The translations under genes were made by a program, and so were the position numbers. From positions 3,226,235-3,290,234 of the forward strand of contig JACKKG010000001.1 of assembly GCA_020637515.1 (NCBI GenBank): a stretch of DNA of 64,000 bases, in the 5' to 3' direction. How positions within the stretch are numbered: position 1 is the first letter of the stretch; every line of letters starts with the position of its first letter. This document shows positions 47,481 to 54,042 of the stretch, piece after piece. The DNA comes from Rhodobacter sp. (GTDB taxonomy: Bacteria; Pseudomonadota; Alphaproteobacteria; Rhodobacterales; Rhodobacteraceae). Under the pieces are notes generated by a model that saw only the letters and a list, made by a program, of their open reading frames with translations, made no database searches and had not been told where the DNA came from.

Positions 47481-47890
47481 CGGGCGGCGGCGCTGTCGTG
47501 ATCGTCCACGGCAATGAGCGGGGCCAGCTTGCGCAGCAGCGCGTCCTCGTCAGGCGCGCGCTCGTGATCGACCAGCACGACAGACCACAGGGCCTCGATC
47601 AACTGGCGGCGGCCGTCCTCGTCCAGCGCGAATTTCACCACCCGGGTGAAGCGCACGACATCGGCCGCCTCGGCCTGCGCGGCCTCGCCCCGGGCGCGAA
47701 GGGCCATTGCCGCGTCGCGGTCCAGATGGAACATCGCCATGAGCAATTGCGCGACCGCCGCGCGTTCCTCGGGGGCATAGACGTCGTCGGCGCGGGCGGC
47801 CTCGACAAGAAGCGCGGCGACGGCAACGTCCGCGGGCACCTCGGACCGGGGCGCATCGGGGCGGAACAGCGATTTCAGGGCGTCAAGCAT
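47453..47890 (-). CDS. TerB family (tellurite resistance-like) protein
   Basis: A 145-residue all-helical protein with acidic TerB-type repeats: AALLVEAARADDVYAPEERA and the second VVLVDHERAPDEDALLRKLA, which resemble two metal-binding Asp/Glu-rich helix pairs. Stand-alone TerB proteins are linked to stress and membrane processes. It converges with the DUF1330-like gene with a 28-base overlap. Confidence 0.85.
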   Translation of the reverse strand: MLDALKSLFRPDAPRSEVPADVAVAALLVEAARADDVYAPEERAAVAQLLMAMFHLDRDAAMALRARGEAAQAEAADVVRFTRVVKFALDEDGRRQLIEALWSVVLVDHERAPDEDALLRKLAPLIAVDDHDSAAARQRVLARMD

Positions 47891-47987
47891 ATCCCAGATA
47901 TGCGGCCATTGCGCGTCCGGGGCAAGCGCCGATCCGCCACCATTGCGTGAGGTTCCGCGCGGGGCGGAGGGGTGCGCCCCGCGCGCG

Positions 47988-48989
47988 TCAGACCGGCCAA
48001 TCCGCCAGAAGGTCGCGTATCCGCGTCTGGGCCGCGTGGTATTCGCGGGCGATTCGGGCGATCAGGTCGGCCGCCGGCACCACGGCCTCGACCGCACCGA
48101 CCCCCTGCCCCGCACCCCAGATTTCCTTCCACGCCTTGGGCCGTTCGTCGCGCTCCTTGCCAAAGGACATGCGGGTTCCCGCCGCTTCCAGCGCCTCGAC
48201 ACTGGTGCCGGCGCGCGCGAACGAGGCGCGCAGGTAGTTCCCCGTAACCCCCGTCACCCCGGCCGTGGCGATGATGTCGTCGGCGTGGGATTCGACGATC
48301 ATCTGCTTGTAGGCCGGATCGGCGTTCGCCTCGAGCGTGGCAATGAAGGGCGAGCCGACATAGCCCATGTCGGCCCCCGCCGCCTGCGCCGCCAGAAGCG
48401 CCCGCCCGGTCGCGATCGCGCCCGACAGCAGAACCGGGCCGTCGAACCAGCGGCGGATCTCGTGCAGCAGGGCAAAGGGCGATTGCGCGCCGGTATGTCC
48501 ACCCGCCCCCGCCGCCACGGCGATCAGCCCGTCGGCGCCCTTTTCGATGGCTTTGCGCGCGAACCGGTCGTTGATGATGTCGTGCAACACGATGCCGCCG
48601 GCGTCGTGCGCGATCGCGTTCACGTCGCTGCGCGCCCCCAGCGAGGTGATCCAGACCGGCACCTTCCAGCGCGCGCAGATCTCGACGTCCCGTTCGAGCC
48701 GGGTGTTGGTCCGGTGCACGATCTGGTTGACCGCAAAGGGCGCGGCGGGGGTGTCGGGATGGGCCTGGTTCCGGCGGTCCAGTTCCTCTGTGATGCGCCG
48801 CAGCCAGGCGTCCAGCATCGGCGGCTCGCCCGGGGCCTCGCGCGCATTGAGCGCGGGGAAACTGCCGATCACGCCGGCCTTGCACTGGGCGATCACCAGA
48901 TCGGGATTCGAGATGATGAACAGCGGCGCACCCACCATCGGCAGGCGGGCCGCGCGCAGGGCGGCGGGGAGATCCGAACGGCGGGTCAT
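47988..48989 (-). CDS. nitronate monooxygenase family protein
   Basis: A 333-residue FMN TIM-barrel enzyme of the NMO (2-nitropropane dioxygenase) family. The active-site GADGLIAVAAGAGGHTGAQS contains the conserved His, and GGIVLHDIINDRFARKAIEK and VLLSGAIATGRALLAAQAAG bind FMN phosphate; ADMGYVGSPFIATLEA follows. It may oxidise nitronates or act as an enoyl reductase-like enzyme. The ATG at 48989 is chosen by the conserved start. Confidence 0.88.
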   Translation of the reverse strand: MTRRSDLPAALRAARLPMVGAPLFIISNPDLVIAQCKAGVIGSFPALNAREAPGEPPMLDAWLRRITEELDRRNQAHPDTPAAPFAVNQIVHRTNTRLERDVEICARWKVPVWITSLGARSDVNAIAHDAGGIVLHDIINDRFARKAIEKGADGLIAVAAGAGGHTGAQSPFALLHEIRRWFDGPVLLSGAIATGRALLAAQAAGADMGYVGSPFIATLEANADPAYKQMIVESHADDIIATAGVTGVTGNYLRASFARAGTSVEALEAAGTRMSFGKERDERPKAWKEIWGAGQGVGAVEAVVPAADLIARIAREYHAAQTRIRDLLADWPV

Positions 48990-49353
48990 GGGCGGTCCTA
49001 AGTGAATGCGGGCGACTGTTGGCGGGGGCGGGCATGGCGGCCCCGATGACAGGCTGCGCGAAGGCGCGCCCGGGTGCAAGCCCCGGGGCGGCCCGGCGCG
49101 CGCCCCGCCATCGAACCCGCGACGGCCGTGCCGCGAATTCCCGACGGCCGGCAAATAAATCCCCATGGCCTCATGGTGTTATGCGCGCCGCAACGGTTTT
49201 GGCGAACAAATGTCTCGCTATATGGTCGGGAAAGGCGCATACGGGGACTGCATACGTTTATTTTCGGACCTGTTCCTGACCGGCTCAGCTTTCGATCAGC
49301 AGCTTTGCCGGGTCGTCACATACCGTGGGCGGCACCTAGGAAAGGAACTCACG
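48990..49353. other. 364-base gap with the leader of the cold-shock gene
   Basis: No gene is supported. The half next to the cold-shock gene is less G/C-rich and ends with AAAGGAA seven bases from the ATG. A long untranslated leader is usual for cold-shock genes and would fit the roughly 150 bases after the A/T-rich stretch at 49185-49260, but I cannot define its start. Confidence 0.45.
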
Positions 49354-49560
49354 ATGGCCAAGGGCACCGTGAAATGGTTCAACACGACCAAAGGCTTCGG
49401 TTTCATCGCCCCTGAGCAGGGCTCGCAGGACGTGTTCGTTCATGCGACCGCTCTCGAGCGTGCGGGCATCCATCGCCTCGATGACGGCCAAGCCGTGACC
49501 TTCGAACTCGAGACCGACCGCAACGGTCGCAGTTCGGCGACGAGCCTGGCGCTCGCTTGA
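49354..49560 (+). CDS. cold-shock protein (CspA family)
   Basis: A 68-residue single cold-shock domain. GTVKWFNTTKGFGFIAPEQG carries RNP1 (KGFGFI) and QDVFVHATALER carries RNP2 (VFVHATA), so it should bind single-stranded nucleic acid. The ATG follows AAAGGAA at proper spacing. Whether it is cold-induced cannot be read from the sequence. Confidence 0.95.
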   Translation: MAKGTVKWFNTTKGFGFIAPEQGSQDVFVHATALERAGIHRLDDGQAVTFELETDRNGRSSATSLALA

Positions 49561-49621
49561 TCCTGCCGGGCGCCGATGTCCCCTCAAGGGGATCGGTGCC
49601 CGTGACCGGCCGCCTGACCGG

Positions 49622-49924
49622 GTGGCTGGCACCCCTAGAAAAGAAGACGTCTTGATAGAGATCAATTGGGGGACACCGCTCTCCCTCGTGTCGCCCCGTG
49701 GCGACGAAGAAAGTTTCAGCACCTTCGAAAAGGCCCGATACTGGTTGCGCCGCAAGTGGCCCGTATCGGACAGTGCCCGCGAGCACGCCCTGAACGAGGT
49801 GGAAGCCGCGCTGGATTGCCTGGCGCCCGCCGACGTGGCGCGCGTGGCATTCGTCGCTGCGGCCATCTCGGCCGGTTACAGGCCTGCAACCCGGGTCGAA
49901 GACCCTTGCGCCTGTGCGGCCTGA
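49622..49924 (+). CDS. DUF982 domain small protein
   Basis: A protein of up to 100 residues with the DUF982 pattern: a tryptophan-bearing strand, an ATG-less start, SFSTFEKARYWLRRKWPVSD, then HALNEVEAALDCLAPADVAR and FVAAAISAGYRP. The GTG at 49622 is the earliest start; a TTG at 49652 with AAGAAG before it is an alternative giving 90 residues. DUF982 proteins are common in Rhizobiales/Rhodobacterales and unstudied. It follows the cold-shock gene by 61 bases. Confidence 0.7.
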   Translation: MAGTPRKEDVLIEINWGTPLSLVSPRGDEESFSTFEKARYWLRRKWPVSDSAREHALNEVEAALDCLAPADVARVAFVAAAISAGYRPATRVEDPCACAA

Positions 49925-49988
49925 CCTTGCCGGTCCCCGGACCGGCGCCCGTGCGTGCCCGCAGGGGCCCGCCGACACGATCGAGGTG

Positions 49989-50195
49989 ATGCCATTGCCA
50001 AAGCTGACGCCTGTCACCGGACTGCCCCCGCGCGCGACGTCGCCGCGCCCTGTCACCGACAGGGCCTGGCGCGACTTCTTCGTGCGGCTTGGCGACGGTT
50101 CGCTTTACAACCCGCGGTCCGCGCCGGTGCGCCCGGGCCGTGAGACCACAACCTGCGGGGCGTCGTCGGCGCCCGCGGAGACTGTTTCCCGGTGA
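49989..50195 (+). CDS. hypothetical small protein (uncertain)
   Basis: A possible 68-residue protein (MPLPKLTPVTGLPPRATSPR at the start, WRDFFVRLGDGSLYNPRS in the middle). The middle looks like coding sequence, with aromatic residues conserved in kind. GAGGTG lies close before the ATG. A hairpin terminator follows 67 bases after the stop. I do not recognise it. Confidence 0.4.
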   Translation: MPLPKLTPVTGLPPRATSPRPVTDRAWRDFFVRLGDGSLYNPRSAPVRPGRETTTCGASSAPAETVSR

Positions 50196-50261
50196 CTGCG
50201 TTGACGCAGTTCGATGGCCAACCGTCGATCTGTGACCGCATCGTTTCCGCCGGGAAAGGGG

Positions 50262-50290
50262 GAAGCGGCGAGGACATCCCTCGCCGCTTC
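50262..50290 (+). terminator. rho-independent terminator
   Basis: A 12-bp perfect stem GAAGCGGCGAGG/CCTCGCCGCTTC with a 5-base loop is followed by TTTCATT, after the small-gene group that follows the cold-shock gene. Confidence 0.75.
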
Positions 50291-50322
50291 TTTCATTCGT
50301 GACCCCAATCGAGGAAAAGCCC

Positions 50323-50511
50323 ATGGGATATTCTACGCCGAAGAAGCAACTCGATCTCAAGGAATTCTTGAGCATGCCGGGCAGGAAGCCCCTGAACCGG
50401 GCCTTTTCCTACCGCGGCCGACAGACCCAGGCCCCGGTCGAGGACACCAGCCCGATCGATCCGGTCGATGCGCCGCCCGCGCCCTCGGCGAAAGACATTC
50501 AGGATTCGTGA
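50323..50511 (+). CDS. hypothetical small protein
   Basis: A 62-residue polar protein (MGYSTPKKQLDLKEFLSMPG). GAGGAAAAG sits six bases before the ATG, and the start is preferred to an upstream GTG for that reason. The second half is rich in proline and aspartate and probably disordered. I do not recognise a family. Confidence 0.6.
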   Translation: MGYSTPKKQLDLKEFLSMPGRKPLNRAFSYRGRQTQAPVEDTSPIDPVDAPPAPSAKDIQDS

Positions 50512-50548
50512 CGCGGGTTCTTTAGCGGACCACGCCTGACAACGGATT

Positions 50549-50582
50549 CGCGCGGCCCCTGGTTTCCCCCAGAGGCCGCGCG
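50549..50582. terminator. hairpin between converging small genes
   Basis: A stem CGCGCGGCC/GGCCGCGCG with a 16-base loop lies between the ends of the genes at 50.5 and 50.6 kb, so it could end transcription in both directions. Confidence 0.55.
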
Positions 50583-50601
50583 TTGGCGATTCCCGACGGA
50601 A

Positions 50602-50769
50602 TCAGTCGCACAAACCCGCGTCGCGTTCCTTGCGCGCGGCGCGCAGCCGGGCGGTCTTTTCGGCGCGTTCCTCCGCCTCTTCATCCAGGACGCGCTTGGC
50701 GTTCCGCGTCGTCTTGTCGATGGCGGTGAGCGGTTCTTCGTATCGGGTGCTCTTGGATTTCAAGCGCAT
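50602..50769 (-). CDS. hypothetical small basic/acidic helical protein
   Basis: A 55-residue charged protein (RYEEPLTAIDKTTRNAKRVL, then DEEAEERAEKTARLRAARKE), most likely one long helix, perhaps nucleic-acid-associated. The ATG at 50769 lies only one base after a strong AGGAGG, too close for efficient initiation. A TTG two codons later (50763) has the ideal distance and may be the true start. I do not recognise it. Confidence 0.55.
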   Translation of the reverse strand: MRLKSKSTRYEEPLTAIDKTTRNAKRVLDEEAEERAEKTARLRAARKERDAGLCD

Positions 50770-51215
50770 GCCTCCTTTGCCTGTCTGTAGGGGGGTGTCG
50801 GTGGGCGGATCGACCAACGACCGTTTCACGCCCGCGCCGGGCCGCGCGCGGCCGCGCCGATGCGCAACCCTGTGACCAGGCCTCGGGCCATGCCTTCGAT
50901 CTCCATCTGGATGCGGCCCGCGACATCGCGGCAGCCGCGCGAGAGCAGCGCCGCCACGATCCACCGGCCCCAAACCGGGCATTGACAGCATCGCGAAGGA
51001 AAGCCGCGCAAGCCCCCTCTACATGGGGATGGAAAGGCTGTGTTACAACCTGCCCCCCCGGTGCACCGCCGCCGCACCCATGCAGCATGACCTCGGCGTC
51101 CGGGCGGCCAATTCGGCGACCGCGCCATCGGTCCCGCAGATGATGCAGAAGCCGATTTTTTCAGACGAATAGCCGAAAGGGCCTTGTCAGGCAGGCGCTC
51201 GCAGGGGATCGCATG
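50770..51215. other. gene-poor stretch, probably degraded mobile DNA
   Basis: No intact gene is supported. A short minus-strand frame reads KIGFCIICGTDGAVAELAAR, a possible small cysteine-bearing protein remnant, but it has no start signal. The stretch lies next to the Cas3-like and phage fragments. Confidence 0.4.
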
Positions 51216-51400
51216 GATGATCCGTCGATGGCTGTGGATCGCTGCACGGTCCAACGCATGGGCCAGCGAGGCCAGCGTCTTTCCACCGCCGGCAGGCACG
51301 GTCAGCGTGACCAGACCCGGCGGAGTCGCCGCCTGCGCGCGTCCAACGTGGCGCGCATCCACCGCAGCACCTCGGCCGGCGGCGGCCAATCGCGGGGCGG
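51216..51400 (-). pseudogene. Cas3-like helicase fragment (type I-C style), frameshifted
   Basis: The minus strand encodes TPPGLVTLTVPAGGGKTLAS then LAHALDRAAIHSHRRIIHAI, a close match to the motif I region of type I-C Cas3 helicases (GLxTLTVPTGGGKTLASLAFAL). Just upstream, in another frame, the strand reads DWPPPAEVLRWMRATLDARR, the linker that should precede it, so a frameshift lies between them. After HAIP the similarity ends abruptly. The rest of cas3, other cas genes and CRISPR repeats are absent. Confidence is moderate since it is a short fragment recognised by eye. Confidence 0.6.
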
Positions 51401-51402
51401 CT

Positions 51403-51559
51403 CACCTTCACCGCCCATGCCGTCTATCTGCCGCGCCCCCGGATCGAGATCCCGGGCCCGCAGGGCATCCAGGCCACCTTCGACTGGCAGGCGGCCAAGG
51501 CCACCAGCCCCGCCCGCATGTGCACTGCCGTCCTCGTCAACACCGTCACGGGATACTGA
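51403..51559 (+). pseudogene. phage structural (tail-type) protein, C-terminal fragment
   Basis: The frame LTFTAHAVYLPRPRIEIPGP, then QGIQATFDWQAAKATSPARM and CTAVLVNTVTGY, ends in TGA at 51559. It looks like the C-terminal end of a tail or head protein seen in prophages of Rhodobacteraceae. Its 5' part is missing where the Cas3-like fragment begins. The next phage gene starts three bases after it. Confidence 0.5.
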
Positions 51560-51561
51560 TC

Positions 51562-51633
51562 ATGATCCGCCTGAATCTCTCGAACCGCCCTGAATGGCTG
51601 GACCTGCTGCCCGGACTGCGTGTCCTCGTGGCC
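51562..51633 (+). pseudogene. phage gene start, cut by an IS element
   Basis: MIRLNLSNRPEWLDLLPGLR followed by VLVA is the start of a small phage protein placed after the tail-type gene in related prophages. At 51634 the sequence changes to an insertion sequence end, so only 24 residues remain. Confidence 0.5.
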
Positions 51634-51811
51634 GGCTCTGTTGCACAAATCCCGTGAGGGATTCATCTCGTGAATCCAGCGTGGTAGCTGGGATGCATGA
51701 GCAGGCCCACACCCCCCGCCTACAAGACCAGGAACTGGCCGGCCTATAACGAAGCGCTCAAGCGCCGTGGCTCGCTGACGATCTGGTTCGACCCCGCCAT
51801 GACCTGGGCAG
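51634..51811 (+). mobile_element. IS5-family insertion sequence, left-end remnant
   Basis: The terminal inverted repeat GGCTCTGTTGCACAAATCC starts at 51634. A transposase ATG at 51697 begins SRPTPPAYKTRNWPAYNEAL, then KRRGSLTIWFDPAMTW, the standard start of IS5-family (IS903/IS1031-like) transposases. The frame then runs into the antisense of a DUF6880 gene at about 51808-51812, so the remaining roughly 270 residues and the right end are lost. It truncates the phage gene at its left. Confidence 0.82.
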
Positions 51812-52654
51812 CCGCTCTTTCTTCAACCGGGCGACGTAGGCCTCGTGCGTCTCGAACGCGCCGAAGTCCGGGATGTCCTGCGCGAGCCGGGCGCAGGAGA
51901 CCAGGTGCTCGGCGGCATAGCGATACCGCTTCGCCCGCGATCGGGTGTCCTTGAGCGCCATGGCGACCGTGCTGGTACGCTCACGCGCCCGCATCTCGTG
52001 CTCGTAGGTGGTGCCGCCCGTACCCCAGCCCACCGCTTTCCATTGGTCTTTCGGCGGAACCGGCACAGGCGAGCGACCGAGTTCTTCGGCCATCGATTTC
52101 AGGGTCGCCAATCCCTCGTCGCCAAGCGCCGGAGCCATGATGCCGATCAGGCTGTCATACTGGCCGTAACCGTTGTCCTGCAAAGCATCGAGGACCGTGC
52201 CGGCGAGCGCCTGCGGATCAAGCCGGACCTTCTCGGCGCGCTGACCCAGATCGGCGCAGGCCTGGTGGAAGATGCCGATGACGATGCCGCTGGAGTCGTC
52301 GCACCGCTCGAACACCGGTGTGGCGAGCGCCATGAACCGCCACATGAGCGCCAGCGCCTCATCGGGATCGGCCGGCGCGATCTGCTCGACGATGGCGCGT
52401 CGCTGGGTCTCGAGGTCCGTGACCAGCGCCTTGCGGTTCTTCCAGGTGATGAAGCTGCGGGCGCGGGCGATGCTGGTCAGCCGCTTGGTGATCTCCCGCG
52501 CCGCCTCCCTCGGGCTCTGGGCCCCGGCCAGCGCGAGCCGCAGCTTGCGCTTGGCGGCCGCGTTGCCGGTGCTGACCTCGATCAGCAGTTGCGCCAGGCG
52601 CTCTGCGCCCAGCGCTTCGAGGTTCTTCGCATTGAGGGTGGTCTTGGAAGCCAT
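51758..52654 (-). pseudogene. DUF6880 family gene, internally deleted and fused into the IS remnant
   Basis: The N-terminal 210 residues (KTTLNAKNLEALGAERLAQL, ALMWRFMALATPVFERCDDS, GTGGTTYEHEMRARERTSTV) are DUF6880-like. After VAMALKD the frame jumps to TRSRAKRYRYAAEHLVSCAR and FETHEAYVARLKK, which in full-length relatives as I recall them lies about 200 residues later. This suggests an in-frame deletion of the helical repeat middle. The last 17 residues (from LPRSW on) are encoded by IS5-remnant antisense. The remaining 298-codon frame is open but unlikely to be a normal protein. Confidence 0.65.
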
Positions 52655-52752
52655 CGGATCGCCAGTTTCTTTTCCCCGAGCCTAGCAGCGGTCCGCGGAC
52701 GCCGGAATCCGAGCCATTCGGCATCCGCGATCATCGAAGCAGCGAGCGTGCT

Positions 52753-53418
52753 CTGACCTACCCGCACTGGCGCGACGTGCCCGCCAACACATGGCGCTGG
52801 CCGAACTTCTCGGCCGCGGAGATCGCCTGCCGCGGCACCGGCTCGATCAAGATCAACACCGAGGCCATGGACAAGCTGCAAGCCCTGCGCGACCGCCTCG
52901 GAAAACCGCTGATCGTGCGGTCTGCGTATCGCAGCCCGGAACACAACCGCGCCGTGGGCGGGGCCCCGGCCTCGAAGCACATGCAGGGCACGGCCTTCGA
53001 CATCGCCATGGCGAACCACGATCCCGCGGCCTTCGAGGCGGCAGCACGGGCAGTCGGGTTCCTCGGTTTCGGCTATTACCCCCGCTCCGGCTTCATGCAC
53101 ATCGACCTTGGCCCGGCCCGATCCTGGGGCGATCCCTTCCCGGTGCGGCCCGTGCCCTTCGCACCGGAACTGCCGCCCGCGCGCGAAGTCCTGTCGGAAA
53201 GCCGCACGCTGCGTGGTGGCGGGGCCGCGGGTGCGGCCACTATCGGCGCGGCCGGGGTGGAAGTGTTGCAGGACGTTCTTGCCGAAACCCAGTCCACGAT
53301 CGAGCCGCTGGTGCCCTACCTCGACACCCTGAGCTGGGTGCTGATCGCCATCGCGCTGATCGGGATTGCCGTCACCATCCACGCCCGGCTCGATGATTGG
53401 AAACGGGGCCAGCGGTGA
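52753..53418 (+). CDS. phage endolysin, M15 D-Ala-D-Ala carboxypeptidase type, with C-terminal membrane segment
   Basis: The peptidase_M15 domain has the Zn-binding pattern SAYRSPEHNRAVGGA, SKHMQGTAFDIAMA (His, Asp) and SGFMHIDLGP (His). After a glycine/alanine-rich linker, LDTLSWVLIAIALIGIAVTI is a membrane segment near the C terminus. In relatives the protein begins MTYPHWRDVP; here the codon in that position is CTG (52753), and the next in-frame start is a GTG at 52777, inside the conserved N terminus. So the start is either CTG or the gene lost its ATG at a junction. It overlaps the following spanin gene by four bases. Confidence 0.82.
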   Translation: MTYPHWRDVPANTWRWPNFSAAEIACRGTGSIKINTEAMDKLQALRDRLGKPLIVRSAYRSPEHNRAVGGAPASKHMQGTAFDIAMANHDPAAFEAAARAVGFLGFGYYPRSGFMHIDLGPARSWGDPFPVRPVPFAPELPPAREVLSESRTLRGGGAAGAATIGAAGVEVLQDVLAETQSTIEPLVPYLDTLSWVLIAIALIGIAVTIHARLDDWKRGQR

Positions 53419-53660
53419 TCGGCTGGCTCCTCACCCATGGCCCGGCGCGCAAGGCGCTGGGCCTGATCCTCATCACCGCAGCGATCCTGCTGTTCCTCCT
53501 GAACCTGCGCCGCGCCGGTGAACGCGCAGGGCGCGCCGCCGAACGACTAGATGCCGGAGAGAGAAACGATGCCATCCACCGCCAGATGCTCGCCGCCGCC
53601 GCCCGCCGCCCTGCTGATCGCGATGCTCTGGCTGACCGGCTGCGCGATGGACGGTTCTGA
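53415..53660 (+). CDS. small phage membrane protein, candidate inner-membrane spanin
   Basis: An 81-residue protein beginning with GTG in the GTGA overlap with the endolysin. One hydrophobic helix (ALGLILITAAILLFLLNLRR) is followed by a charged, probably coiled-coil part (AGERAGRAAERLDAGERNDA). This shape and position fit an i-spanin (Rz-like) of a lysis cassette. The lipoprotein gene starts inside it in another frame. Confidence 0.65.
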   Translation: MIGWLLTHGPARKALGLILITAAILLFLLNLRRAGERAGRAAERLDAGERNDAIHRQMLAAAARRPADRDALADRLRDGRF

Positions 53661-53814
53661 TGCCCGTGCGCCATGTCCGCCTATCGTCGACTACACGGCC
53701 GCGGATCAGGCGCAGGCGGCCGACGAGGTCACGGCGCTGCCGGAAGGCGCCGTCATCGTGCGGATGCTGAGCGACTACGCTGTCTTGCGCGATCAGGCAC
53801 GGGCGTGCCGGTGA
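53569..53814 (+). CDS. small phage lipoprotein, candidate outer-membrane spanin (nested in the previous gene)
   Basis: An 81-residue protein with a lipoprotein signal (ALLIAMLWLTGCAMDG; lipobox LTGC). GGAGAG lies about six to eight bases upstream of the ATG at 53569. Its start lies 92 bases before the end of the candidate i-spanin gene in a different frame, the Rz/Rz1 arrangement. The mature part (CPPIVDYTAADQAQAADEVT) is short, as for Rz1. The cassette may still be able to act. Confidence 0.65.
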   Translation: MPSTARCSPPPPAALLIAMLWLTGCAMDGSDARAPCPPIVDYTAADQAQAADEVTALPEGAVIVRMLSDYAVLRDQARACR

Positions 53815-54042
53815 AAGTCGGGCCGGGCGAAGCGCCTTACGCGGCAAGCGCCAGAGGCCTCGACCGTGGCGCATTGCCCGGCCCGGTTCATGGATTCACG
53901 CTGCCAACGAGCGGCAGGGATTCGCTGCTTGTCAATGATGGCAGATCCAGTCATTCCAGTCCCCTGCCGCGATGGGCACAATTGTGCACGTGACAGTTCG
54001 GCTGGATGCCGCAACATGAGATCGCCACGGCAATAAACCGCG
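53815..54042. other. gap between lysis cassette and helicase gene
   Basis: A 228-base gap with no supported gene; the two flanking genes converge on it. Confidence 0.4.

Noticed and set aside
50770..51700. Possible CRISPR array next to the Cas3-like fragment
   Set aside because: No regularly spaced direct repeats are seen in the surrounding bases.
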